Source: Nitrospira sp.
Lineage (GTDB): Bacteria; Nitrospirota; Nitrospiria; Nitrospirales; Nitrospiraceae
Assembly (NCBI GenBank): GCA_029881435.1
Contig: JAOUMR010000007.1
Span: forward strand, 1 to 64,000
Direction of reading: 5' to 3'
Length of the DNA stretch: 64,000 nucleotides
Below are positions 1 through 8,125 of the stretch, in pieces. The notes under the pieces are model-generated. The model was not told where the DNA came from, did not search any database, and saw nothing but the letters and a program-made list of their open reading frames with translations. The first letter of the stretch is position 1. The number at the start of each line of letters is the position of its first letter. A program made the translations under genes and the position numbers.

Positions 1-119
1 TTTTGCGTTACGCAACGCTTGAATGGAGAGCCGGATGCGCTGAGAGGTGCACGTCCGGTTCGGGGAGGAGAGACTGGGAGATAGTGCGACTACGCCCGGT
101 CTCTCACTCCACTCCCTAC
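1..119 (+). mobile_element. 3' end of a group II intron (domains V and VI)
   Basis: Positions 28-61 form a 34-nt hairpin with the hallmarks of group II intron domain V: it opens GAGCC, carries the AGC triad, has a GAGA tetraloop closed by GCGCT/GGTGC, and returns as CACGTCCGGTTC. Positions 62-119 fit domain VI: a 9-bp stem pairs 70-78 with 95-103, an outer GGGGAG/CTCCC stem lies around it, and A111 sits 8 nt before the end as a candidate branch point. The intron would end ...CTAC at 119, the usual AY ending. The intron-encoded reverse transcriptase and domains I-IV would lie before the window. What follows is in-frame transposase sequence, so this is an insertion into an IS3 element. Confidence 0.85.
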
Positions 120-579
120 AGGGGAAGGATGGTTGTATCTGGCAGGGATTAAAGATCTGTATACGTGTGAGGTAGTCGGGTATGCCATGGGGGCCCGGAT
201 GACGACGGACTTGGTGCGCCACGCCTTGGGGAACGCGGTCGGGGCGAAACGCCCACGCCCGGGCTTGATCCACCACTCCGACCGTGGCTCCCAATATTGT
301 GCCCACGACTATCAGGATCAGCTGCGGCAGTTCGGCATGATTCCCTCCATGAGCCGGAAGGGCAATTGCTATGACAACGCGCCGATGGAGAGTTTCTGGG
401 GGACACTGAAAAATGAGCTGGTGCACCATCGGCGATATAATACGCGGGAGCAGGCTCGGCGCGAGATTACGGAGTACATCGAGGTGTTCTACAACCGCCA
501 GCGGCGGCATTCCCGGCTGGGGAATCGCTCGCCTGCGGCATTTGCCCAACAGTGGGCCCGTCAACAGCCGACGGCGTGA
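120..579 (+). CDS. IS3-family transposase (OrfB), 3' exon after group II intron
   Basis: C-terminal part of the DDE integrase-core transposase of an IS3-family element. The catalytic Asp in HHSDRGSQY and the Glu in APMESFWGTLKNE are 35 residues apart, as in D,D(35)E enzymes, and the C-terminus has the usual YNRQRRHSRLG motif. In frame before the first possible start (TTG at 133) the sequence reads GEGWLYLAG, the normal interior of this protein, so translation does not begin here: the 5' exon with the first catalytic Asp lies upstream of the intron, outside the window. Without splicing the transposase is broken. Splicing at 119/120 would leave the reading frame open on this side. Confidence 0.85.
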
Positions 580-594
580 GACTGTCATTCATGG

Positions 595-619
595 CGTCCA
601 CTCTTGACAACCGGGGTCA
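595..619 (+). repeat. Candidate right inverted repeat of the IS3 element
   Basis: Sixteen bases after the transposase stop there is a terminus that on the minus strand begins TGACCCCGGTTGTC, matching the TGA...TCA termini and GC-rich ends of IS3-family elements. The matching left end is outside the window, so the boundary at about 619 is inferred from this signature alone. Confidence 0.45.
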
Positions 620-827
620 CACGGGTTCACCATTACACAATATATCGTTGCGGAAGTAGCCGGCATGGATTCCTAGCGATGGTCGGAGAACACCTGGGTG
701 GTTTTGCCATCAAGACCAGTGAGTTACCTAGTTCTTCTCCTTATACGTTTTTTCTATACTTGGAACTCAAGTTATTCTTACGCGCGTATCGACTTCGTAG
801 GGGCAACATCTAAGAAGGAGGCACACT

Positions 828-941
828 ATGGACATGTTGAAGATGGTGGTATTCGGATTCATTGGAGTCGGGCTGGTAGTCGCATTCATGGCTACTATGT
901 CAAAAGTACTCGATATTACTTTCCTCGGTTCAGGAGGCTGA
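828..941 (+). CDS. Predicted 37-residue membrane protein
   Basis: Short ORF with an ATG at 828 preceded by AAGGAGG at 814-820, an ideal ribosome site at 7 nt. The product begins MDMLKMVVFGFIGVGLVVAF and is essentially one transmembrane helix (about residues 6-24) with a short tail ending LGSGG. The TGA is at 939-941, and a strong hairpin lies 33 nt further on. I do not recognise a family. It could be a small subunit or regulator of a membrane complex, but no partner gene is adjacent: the IS3 remnant is upstream and a convergent exported protein downstream. The ribosome site and hydrophobicity are the evidence for coding. Confidence 0.55.
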   Translation: MDMLKMVVFGFIGVGLVVAFMATMSKVLDITFLGSGG

Positions 942-974
942 AGGTCTCGAAATTAGCGGCATTGAATCAAGCTA

Positions 975-1008
975 GCCGGATATAGAAGATTTGACTTCTG
1001 TATCCGGC
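975..1008 (+). terminator. Strong hairpin downstream of the small membrane ORF
   Basis: A 14-bp stem (one G-T pair) pairs 975-988 with 995-1008 around a 6-nt loop. It lacks a clear T-run, so it may be an imperfect terminator or an mRNA-stabilising structure for the ORF ending at 941. Nothing else is recognisable in 1009-1200. Confidence 0.5.
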
Positions 1009-1200
1009 ATATCACCTTCTGCGAAAACCATAGGTATGGAGGGGGGAAGTGTATCCTAAGGTTGCAGGTATGAGCAGGCTTCTGACTTTTCCCGTGACAA
1101 GGCACACATCACATCGTGGCTTGTCAGCTTTTTCTCCACGAAGAAAGCTCCGTGAGACCGACCCATCGAGAACCAGGAGTAGATCTAGTCACTTAAGAGA

Positions 1201-2190
1201 TTAGCGGCCTGGTTGCAGATGAACGATAGTCCCATTCTCTCCGCTTGCCCATCCACCTGTGGCATCAGGAAAACTGAGACCAAATAAGGAATTTGGAGTG
1301 ATGGATTTCCCCTCGTTCCAAGTAAGGCCGGCGTCGGTCGTCTGATACAACATGCCACGCTCCCCAACAATCCAGCCTTCTTGAGAACTCGTGAAACGAA
1401 CCTTCAGTAAATCGGTGAGCCTCGTACAAGTTTTTCCGCAGGGCAAAGTGTGATCAACCCACCTGGCCCCCCCGTCTAGCGTCTGAAAGAGAGCCCCTGC
1501 ATTACCGACCACCCAGCCGGTGGTCGTATCCGTGAAAAACACATCGAATAGAGTTACTGCGTGCTGTGTTTCTTGGGGTGCCCATGTCAGACCTCCATCC
1601 TTGGTCGACAGGACGGTACCGAGCGCGCCGACGACCGTACCTTGTCGGTCATTGAGAAAGTGGGTAGCATAGAGTACGGCTGTGGTGCCACTGATCTGCT
1701 CGACCCATTGCTTGCCGCCATCGATTGTATGAAAAATCGTGCCGCCTCCCCCTACTACCCATCCCACCGTTGGAGAGATAAAATAGATTCCGTATAGAGC
1801 TTGCCGCGTATCCAGTGATTGCGAGGACCATGAGTTCCCACCATCAGTCGTATACTTCAAGAGCCCCCCTACCCCAGCCACCCATCCATTCAATGAGTCG
1901 ACGAAAAACACTGAGGTTAATAAAGAAGAGGTCCCGCTTGGCACCCGCTTCCATTTCTTCCCGCCATCGGTGGTCCGCAGAATCGTCCCTCCGGTTCCCA
2001 CCGACCAACCATTCTGGAGCGTCTGAAACTGGATGCTCAGCAACGTGGATTTGGTGTTACTGACTTGCGGAGTGACGGAAAGCGTAGAGTCTGCGCTTTC
2101 GGTGAATTGGGGAGACCACAGCGTGGCGAAGAAAAGAGTGAACCATACGATACGATGGAAGGATTGGCTAAAGTGAAACTGGAGCAGCAT
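1201..2190 (-). CDS. Exported YCF48/HCF136-like beta-propeller protein
   Basis: A 329-residue protein with an N-terminal signal sequence (about 1-32) and seven repeats of the form GW-x-VG-x-GG-x-I/L-x-x-T-x-DGG-x-x-W from about residue 61, the pattern of the YCF48 (photosystem II assembly factor-like) and BNR propellers. Such proteins in non-phototrophs are thought to be extracytoplasmic scaffolds or assembly factors; the substrate here is unknown. The ATG at 2190 overlaps the upstream TAA by one base (TAATG), so it is translationally coupled to the IPT/TIG gene. The shared signal peptides and coupling suggest the two act together at the envelope. Confidence 0.85.
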   Translation of the reverse strand: MLLQFHFSQSFHRIVWFTLFFATLWSPQFTESADSTLSVTPQVSNTKSTLLSIQFQTLQNGWSVGTGGTILRTTDGGKKWKRVPSGTSSLLTSVFFVDSLNGWVAGVGGLLKYTTDGGNSWSSQSLDTRQALYGIYFISPTVGWVVGGGGTIFHTIDGGKQWVEQISGTTAVLYATHFLNDRQGTVVGALGTVLSTKDGGLTWAPQETQHAVTLFDVFFTDTTTGWVVGNAGALFQTLDGGARWVDHTLPCGKTCTRLTDLLKVRFTSSQEGWIVGERGMLYQTTDAGLTWNEGKSITPNSLFGLSFPDATGGWASGENGTIVHLQPGR

Positions 2191-3935
2191 TATTGATTGG
2201 TGTTCGCATCCGGTCTGTTGTTATTCCAGTACCCATCGTCAGGAAGTCCCTTCGCTTCGATGGTGAACTGTCCGGCTTCGAGCGTCAGCCACTTTTTCGG
2301 CGAACAGCAGGTCCCATCGGGAAGCAAGTCCCATGATCCTCGGCGCACGACGAGCGGTCCGGTCGCAAGGTCATCAAAGAAATCTCCTTTTTTTCCGATC
2401 CCATATAGATTGCGGTGCGGCACCTGGACCACGATCTTTTGATCGGTCCATGATTGAACCAGAGCAGCAGCTCCGTTGAAGAGCACTTCCGTCCGTGAGA
2501 CATTCGAGACAACGGTGTCGTTCACATCAGGTTCGTTGATTTCAAGATCAGTTCGGCGTTTATAGGCCTTCCGATTCAATTCGAGATCGGCATGTTCAGC
2601 CGTCTTGAGAAAGGTCCCGAAACCTTTCCCCTTTATGGTGACAGTCGCGTCCAATCCCGCAGACTTGGGGTCATACGACTCGACCACCGGCGTAACAAGT
2701 GTGAACTCGCCAGCCTCGACGGCCACGGTCCCTCGCTCGGCACAACAGAGTCCACCGACATTCGGTCTATTCGCGCTTCTGTAAATGACTACCTTGCCGC
2801 TTTTGGCGCTGAACGGCACCCAGACGTCGATGCGGTCGTCATTCCATCGATAGATGAGGGCCGGCACACCGCCGATCTCGACACGATTCTCACCAGTATT
2901 GAAATCCATGAAATTATACGGAGTGGAGCCACTCTCGGAGTAAAACCCAAAGTGTTCGCCGTTGATGCGAAGCAACGTCCCGATAGGCGCACTGGTCGGA
3001 CTCATGGAAGTGGCGCGGGAAACATGCACGGTAAACTGACCAACAACCCGCTCTCGTCCTTTGTGTCGCAGCACGACTGGACCGGACTCCGCATCGAGTG
3101 GGACATGGACCACAATGACATCGTCTTTCCATTGGGCGATCGTGGTCGGTCGCCCACCGATCAAGACGGCATCATCCATCGATGCTTTGATATCCCCGAA
3201 TCCCTGACCGAACAAGACGACCTTCGTCCCCACAGGACCACTGAGTGGATCCACTCGCACGGACGGAATGAGTGTGAGTGGTACCGGATTACTGACCAGA
3301 TACTCAACGGGTGAACAGCATGACCCATTCGGCAGAGGATCAGATGAAGCGAGACGAACGACCACCTGACCGCTTACCGCATTTGGGGGAATGTCAAGTT
3401 CGATCTTATCATCCTTCCATCGGCGTGGTCGGACCCTCACTCCGCCTACCATCACGTCATTCACGCCGAACATCGTATTGGGATCTCTGGCTCCCGCAGA
3501 CATGCCGAAATGACGACCGGTGATCTGCAGGGTCGCGCCACGCTCTGCTTCGATGGGCGAGATGGATTCGATGGACGGGGTCACAATACCCACATGTCCG
3601 GCGAGCAAAGTCTTCTTTCCGATCAACACCTCAACAAACCCGCTTGTCGCCTTGAATGGAACCTTGATTTCGATGGCCTCCGGCTCCCACCGCTGGACCA
3701 AAGCCAACACTCCATTGACAACGACCTTATTGAACTGGGTTGACTTAAACTTTCCGAACCCCTCCCCACTCAAGATAAGGGTAGAGCCAGGAGTTACCGT
3801 GGGAGAAGAGAGTGCAATGGCCGCCTGCTTGGCGCTTGCCATTGAGCTGCTTCCCTCACAGAGAACGAGCAAAAGCCAAACAAGCAATGCCGTGATCATC
3901 GAGATTCGGTACATCAATGGTCTATCGAATAGCAT
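2190..3935 (-). CDS. Exported IPT/TIG-repeat protein with paired-cysteine motifs
   Basis: A 581-residue protein with a signal sequence in the first 35 residues and five IPT/TIG (Ig-like) repeats, recognisable by P-x-x-x-x-x-G-x-x-x-x-I-x-G-x-x-FG at about residues 45, 123, 229, 311 and 420. Three repeats are followed by an adjacent-cysteine motif: GSCCSP (206-207), GLCCAE (398-399) and GTCCSP (543-544), each preceding a strand leading into the next domain. IPT/TIG domains are usually adhesion or binding modules; the CC motif is not something I know from this family. Met8 or Met13 are alternative starts giving a more typical signal peptide. First gene of a two-gene unit with the YCF48-like protein. 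Confidence 0.8.
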   Translation of the reverse strand: MLFDRPLMYRISMITALLVWLLLVLCEGSSSMASAKQAAIALSSPTVTPGSTLILSGEGFGKFKSTQFNKVVVNGVLALVQRWEPEAIEIKVPFKATSGFVEVLIGKKTLLAGHVGIVTPSIESISPIEAERGATLQITGRHFGMSAGARDPNTMFGVNDVMVGGVRVRPRRWKDDKIELDIPPNAVSGQVVVRLASSDPLPNGSCCSPVEYLVSNPVPLTLIPSVRVDPLSGPVGTKVVLFGQGFGDIKASMDDAVLIGGRPTTIAQWKDDVIVVHVPLDAESGPVVLRHKGRERVVGQFTVHVSRATSMSPTSAPIGTLLRINGEHFGFYSESGSTPYNFMDFNTGENRVEIGGVPALIYRWNDDRIDVWVPFSAKSGKVVIYRSANRPNVGGLCCAERGTVAVEAGEFTLVTPVVESYDPKSAGLDATVTIKGKGFGTFLKTAEHADLELNRKAYKRRTDLEINEPDVNDTVVSNVSRTEVLFNGAAALVQSWTDQKIVVQVPHRNLYGIGKKGDFFDDLATGPLVVRRGSWDLLPDGTCCSPKKWLTLEAGQFTIEAKGLPDDGYWNNNRPDANTNQ

Positions 3936-4006
3936 CAGGGACAGATAGAGTACTCAAACACTGTAGGTCGACTTTAACAAGCGATTTTTTGCAGAGTCAA
4001 GATGGG

Positions 4007-4468
4007 TTATGAAGTGATTTGCACGATCATATCGATTTCCACGGGCGCATGGCGAGGAAGTTCTGCGGCGCCGACGGCAACACGCGCATGACGACCCGCG
4101 TCCCCAAACAGTGAGACAAGCAGATCCGAGGCACCGTTGAGCACTTGCGGGTGATCAGTAAACCCCGGGGCCGATGCGATGTACCCGACTACTTTGACGA
4201 TCTGTTTCACCCGATCGAGCGACCCGATTTCGTGTTTAACAATACTCAGCCCGTTCAATACGGCCACACGTGCCGCTTCAACTCCCTGCTCTATTGTAAT
4301 CCCCTGTCCCAGCTTGCCGGTCATGATGGGCTGACCATCACGTGAGGGTAACACACCGGAAAGAAAGAGGAGGTCTCCGACTTGAACAGCCGGTACATAG
4401 TTCGCCACTGGCTTCGGCGGAGATGGTAATTCGAGCCCCAATTCTTGGAGACGTTGCTCAGTAGACAT
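4007..4468 (-). CDS. RidA/YjgF/UK114-family protein
   Basis: A 153-residue protein of the RidA family, which hydrolyses reactive enamine/imine intermediates made by PLP enzymes; the family also holds members of other or unknown function. Family features visible are VGDLLFLSGVLPSRDGQ near residue 30, the GLSIVKHEIGSLDRV helix, and a conserved C-terminus RHAPVEIDM. The length fits the longer RidA subgroup. Its start is 27 nt after the deoB stop on the same strand, so it may be the last gene of a deoB-led transcript. I cannot assign the exact substrate. Confidence 0.85.
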   Translation of the reverse strand: MSTEQRLQELGLELPSPPKPVANYVPAVQVGDLLFLSGVLPSRDGQPIMTGKLGQGITIEQGVEAARVAVLNGLSIVKHEIGSLDRVKQIVKVVGYIASAPGFTDHPQVLNGASDLLVSLFGDAGRHARVAVGAAELPRHAPVEIDMIVQITS

Positions 4469-4495
4469 TGCTTCGCGTTCTCTTTCCTTGCTTCT

Positions 4496-5653
4496 TCACC
4501 CTGGCCTGAGGGCATCGAGAAAACTGTCGCCGACCAGTATTCGCTCGGTTCGAAGAGCCTCCACAATCGTCTGACCCACATCAGCGGCAGTCGGTCTGTT
4601 CCCTAAGTCGACCCCTTGCGCAAGCTTGGGCCCAGTCACGAACACCGGCACATACTCGCGAGTGGAGGTCTGTCCATGCAAGGAGAAATCTCTTCCATGA
4701 TCACCCGTGATGATCACCATATCACCGAGGCGCAGCTTCTCGAACAAATCAGGCAGCCGACGATCAAAGTCTTGTAGGGCTGTGGCCGCTTGGGCGGCAT
4801 CTTCAGATAGCAGATCCAGGCTGGCACACACAAGACCTCGTGGCATCTTACTCAGGATAGCGATCACCTCATCCAAAGCCGCTAATCCTGATGCAACGGG
4901 AAACGCTTTCGTGAACCCGCGCCCGGTAAAAAGGTCATAGATTTTTCCGACTCCCATCGCCATCTGGCCGGATCGGCTCAAGACGTCGAACATTGTCAAA
5001 CCCGGTGGCTCCATCACAAAGTCTTTCCGTCCAACGTGCGGGCGCAGGAGATCGTGTCCACCGATAACCGGCTGTGCAACGACCCGAATGAAACTCCCTG
5101 CATCTTTCGTCGCTTTTCGAATCTCGCGACATCGTTGCTGGAATTCCAACGGCGCCATGGCTGATTCATGCATGGCAAGACAGCACGTATTACCGCCATC
5201 AGTCCATAGTATGGGTGCCCCTGTGGCCATATGTTCCATGCTATGTTGGCGGAGCATGACCCCCATCGTGGAGACGTTCTTGCCGATCGCTTTTCTGCCC
5301 AATATCTGTTCGACGATGTCCACGATCTTGGCGGGCACACCGAAACTGCAGATCGTCTGAGCATCTTTCTGGATCACCCCGCTGATTTCCCAGCATCCAA
5401 CGGTAGAATCTTTGCCCGGTGATGCGAATCCCAGCCTTCCGAAGGAGCCACTTGGTTGTGCCATGGTCCGTACGCCCTTGATCTGGGCGATATGGCCCAG
5501 CCCAAGGATTTCGAAATTCGGCACACTCAAGCCATCGACCATCTCAGCCAAATGCACAAGGGTATTCGCCTCGGCATCGCCGTAGTCAACTGCATCCGGC
5601 AACGCCCCAATGCCAAACCCGTCAATGACGAGCAGAATGATCCGAGTAATCAT
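4496..5653 (-). CDS. deoB: Phosphopentomutase
   Basis: A 385-residue alkaline-phosphatase-superfamily metalloenzyme that interconverts (deoxy)ribose 1-phosphate and 5-phosphate in nucleoside salvage. It begins with the metal-binding VIDGFGIGALPDA, has KDSTVGCWEISG around the phosphorylated threonine region and ITGDHGRD near the C-terminus, and is of normal length. It precedes the RidA-like gene by 27 nt. With deoC 220 nt upstream on the same strand it links nucleoside breakdown to central metabolism. Confidence 0.93.
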   Translation of the reverse strand: MITRIILLVIDGFGIGALPDAVDYGDAEANTLVHLAEMVDGLSVPNFEILGLGHIAQIKGVRTMAQPSGSFGRLGFASPGKDSTVGCWEISGVIQKDAQTICSFGVPAKIVDIVEQILGRKAIGKNVSTMGVMLRQHSMEHMATGAPILWTDGGNTCCLAMHESAMAPLEFQQRCREIRKATKDAGSFIRVVAQPVIGGHDLLRPHVGRKDFVMEPPGLTMFDVLSRSGQMAMGVGKIYDLFTGRGFTKAFPVASGLAALDEVIAILSKMPRGLVCASLDLLSEDAAQAATALQDFDRRLPDLFEKLRLGDMVIITGDHGRDFSLHGQTSTREYVPVFVTGPKLAQGVDLGNRPTAADVGQTIVEALRTERILVGDSFLDALRPG

Positions 5654-5873
5654 GCGCGCACTCTACCAAATCGCCGTAGCGCGATGTAGATACGTATGAG
5701 ACCGACGCAGGGATCCGACAGGACCTAGGCCAGAGGACTACTGCTGTTCTGCCGCACGTTTCTTCGGTGGATATCGCTGAAAATATTTGGAGGAAGTCGA
5801 ACCGAGCATTCGCAAGTCACATCGAAGCTCGGCACGGATCGTTCACTGAACTGGCACTTATCCGAGCCCTGTG

Positions 5874-6536
5874 TCATCCCACCCGCCATTCATCGAAGAT
5901 GTTGAGACTGGCGCTGGTCCCGATTCTGTCAGCTCCCGCCTCGAGCATCGCCAAGGTTGTCTTCCAATCACGAATGCCGCCCGACGCTTTGACTTTTACC
6001 CGCCCTGCGACGGTTTCTTTCAGTAAGCGTACATCCTCGACCGTCGCACCCGCTGGACCGAAGCCGGTCGAAGTCTTCACGTAGTCTGCTCCAGCTTCGA
6101 CCACTAGGTGACAGGCGGTTCGCTTCTCTTCCTCCGTCAGATAACAGGTCTCAAGGATCACTTTGTGCTCAACGCCCGGCGTCGCCTGCACCACTTCGGC
6201 AATGTCTGCTCGCACAGAGTCATGGGCACCTGATTTCAGCCGACTGACGTTCAGAACCATGTCCAACACGTGCGCGCCACGAGCCACCGCTTCAACAGCT
6301 TCTGCGACCTTCGTCGTAGTGGTGTGTCCGCCCAAGGGGAACCCAATAGGAATGCCGACTCGAATTGCGCTCCCCGCCACTGCTTCGACAGCCTCATCGA
6401 CGTAGCATGGTGGGACAAAAATGACAGTGAAGCCACGGTCTCTCGCCTCTCGGCACAGCCGGAGCACATCAGCGTTGGTGGCATCCGGTCTCAGAATCGT
6501 GTGATCAATGAGAGCCGGCAGGTTCCATGTAGACAT
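5874..6536 (-). CDS. deoC: Deoxyribose-phosphate aldolase
   Basis: A 220-residue class I aldolase splitting 2-deoxyribose 5-phosphate into glyceraldehyde 3-phosphate and acetaldehyde. The Schiff-base lysine lies in YVKTSTGFG and the second active-site lysine in VKASGGIRD; the N-terminal IDHTILRPDAT is typical. It starts 3 nt after the mltG stop, with AAGGAG about 11 nt before the ATG, and acts one step after DeoB, encoded next on the same strand. The 220-nt gap to deoB carries only a doubtful 23-codon ORF. Confidence 0.93.
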   Translation of the reverse strand: MSTWNLPALIDHTILRPDATNADVLRLCREARDRGFTVIFVPPCYVDEAVEAVAGSAIRVGIPIGFPLGGHTTTTKVAEAVEAVARGAHVLDMVLNVSRLKSGAHDSVRADIAEVVQATPGVEHKVILETCYLTEEEKRTACHLVVEAGADYVKTSTGFGPAGATVEDVRLLKETVAGRVKVKASGGIRDWKTTLAMLEAGADRIGTSASLNIFDEWRVG

Positions 6537-6539
6537 CCT

Positions 6540-7625
6540 CTACGAGACTCCTTTCCAATAAGCAAGATTGCCATCGCCCGGAACAACGGAGATTTGTGAA
6601 TGCGGCCCTCTTCGAAACGGTCGCTTCTGATACTTTTCAACGGCTCTATTATGTTCCACCAGAGTGGTTGAAAAGTGATGCGTCCCATCGTTCCTCGATA
6701 CGAAATAGAGATATTTAGACGTCGCTGGATACAGCGCGGCACGGATCGAGTCAGCCCCGGGACTCGCAATAGGGCCAGGCGGCAAACCCGGCCAGCGATA
6801 GGTGTTGTAGGGACTGGGATGGGAAAGATCTTTTTTGTGGAGGTTTCCGTCGAAATTCGGCAATCCGTAGATCACAGTCGGATCGCTTTGCAGCGGAATG
6901 CGTTTTTTTAATCGATTGTGAAAGACCGAAGAAATGTGCGGCCGTTCGTCTCCCGCACCGGTTTCTTTTTCAATCACGGAGGCCAGCGTCAGAACCTGAT
7001 GGATCGTCAAATTCATGTCCTTCGCTCGTTCCTGCCATTCCTCAGTCACAACACGGCCAAGCTGATCTACCATCGTTCGAACGACCTCCTTTGCAGGCGT
7101 GGCTCTGGCAAAGCGATAGGTATCAGGAAACAAATACCCTTCCACGGTTTCCGCAGAAATTCCGAGCGTCTTGATGAATGACCTGTCCGATGCCATCCGG
7201 AGAAATTCAGTACGGCTCGTAATGTGTTGTCCCTCGAGCACATCGGCGATCTGATTGATTGTATAGCCTTCGGGAATCGTCACCGTATAGAGCAGAACTC
7301 GTCCGGTCAGCAGTTTTGAAAGAATCTCTGTCGGAGGCATTGCACCATTGAACTCATACTCTCCGGGCTGAATTTTGCGGTCCGCGTCTTGGGACTTTCC
7401 GAGCATCACGAACCTCGAACGGCTTCTGATCAGTTGTTCGCGTTCAAGGAGGACCGCAGCTTGGAGAAATGTCGCCCCTTCCGGGATCACCACAATTTTA
7501 TTGACAGGGTGATCAGACTCAGAGAGGACCGGACCTTCAGCCCATCGGATCGTCTGGTAGACGACCGTTGCGGCGATTGCGACGACGGTGATGATTCCGA
7601 TGAGGATTACGCGTAGCGTCATAGG
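6540..7625 (-). CDS. mltG: Endolytic murein transglycosylase MltG
   Basis: YceG/MltG-family membrane enzyme that cleaves nascent peptidoglycan glycan strands and limits their length. A single N-terminal transmembrane helix (TLRVILIGIITVVAIAATVV) is followed by a LysM-like region and the catalytic domain with VIEKETG (catalytic Glu), SDPTVIYG and GLPPGPIASPGADS. I chose the ATG at 7625 (361 residues) because it places the helix at the N-terminus; a longer frame to 7766 exists but adds an Arg-rich stretch inside ruvX. This start still overlaps the ruvX end by 89 nt. deoC follows after 3 nt. Confidence 0.9.
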   Translation of the reverse strand, partial: PMTLRVILIGIITVVAIAATVVYQTIRWAEGPVLSESDHPVNKIVVIPEGATFLQAAVLLEREQLIRSRSRFVMLGKSQDADRKIQPGEYEFNGAMPPTEILSKLLTGRVLLYTVTIPEGYTINQIADVLEGQHITSRTEFLRMASDRSFIKTLGISAETVEGYLFPDTYRFARATPAKEVVRTMVDQLGRVVTEEWQERAKDMNLTIHQVLTLASVIEKETGAGDERPHISSVFHNRLKKRIPLQSDPTVIYGLPNFDGNLHKKDLSHPSPYNTYRWPGLPPGPIASPGADSIRAALYPATSKYLYFVSRNDGTHHFSTTLVEHNRAVEKYQKRPFRRGPHSQISVVPGDGNLAYWKGVS

Positions 7626-8121
7626 ATTGATCGCTTGGAACTTCTGTTGCCCAAGCCTGCTCGATCTCATCAACCGCGCTTGTCGCTCCATTCGCCGTTG
7701 ACGATGAGGCCTGTGCCTCAAGGTAACTCTGCAAGAGTATCGCCGCAGCGACTCGATCGACCGCACCCTTGCGCTTTTTTCGGCTGACGTCCGCAGCGAT
7801 TAAAAGATCTTCCGCTGCCTTCGTCGTCATCCGTTCGTCCCACAGGACGATCGGCACGGAGATTCCCGCTTCCAGTTTCTCCGCAAACACTCGCATAGCA
7901 AGAACGGCAGGCCCTTGACGGCCATCCAACTGAAGCGGGAAGCCTAAGACCACCCGCTCGACATCGTGAGACGTGATTAACGCGGCAATATGCGCGACAT
8001 CCCAATCCAATGCCCGCCGCTCAAACGTTTCAAGCGGTTGTGCCGTCCATTTCAACTCATCGCTGAGGGCAACGCCGATTCGTTTGGTGCCGTAATCGAG
8101 CGCGAGAATACGACTAGGCAT
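7537..8121 (-). CDS. ruvX: YqgF/RuvX-family Holliday-junction resolvase-like nuclease
   Basis: RNase H-fold protein thought to act in pre-16S rRNA processing or junction resolution. It starts MPSRILALDYGTKRIGVALS, has GFPLQLDGRQGPA and VLWDERMTTKAAE, and ends its fold at AILLQSYLEAQ near residue 140. I chose the ATG at 8121, 4 nt after the alaS stop, over an upstream in-frame Met inside alaS. The protein then runs on to 194 residues, about 50 more than usual, with a low-complexity Arg/Asn/His-rich tail that overlaps the mltG start; the tail may be functional or simply the result of a lost stop. Confidence 0.88.
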   Translation of the reverse strand: MPSRILALDYGTKRIGVALSDELKWTAQPLETFERRALDWDVAHIAALITSHDVERVVLGFPLQLDGRQGPAVLAMRVFAEKLEAGISVPIVLWDERMTTKAAEDLLIAADVSRKKRKGAVDRVAAAILLQSYLEAQASSSTANGATSAVDEIEQAWATEVPSDQSYDATRNPHRNHHRRRNRRNGRLPDDPMG

Positions 8122-8125
8122 GATT

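Noticed and set aside
698-985. 95-codon open frame overlapping the small membrane ORF
   Set aside because: No ribosome site and odd composition; the 828-941 frame has the ideal site and a membrane helix.
2592-3314. 240-codon open frame antisense to the IPT/TIG gene
   Set aside because: The minus strand carries clear TIG repeats and a signal peptide across the same bases.
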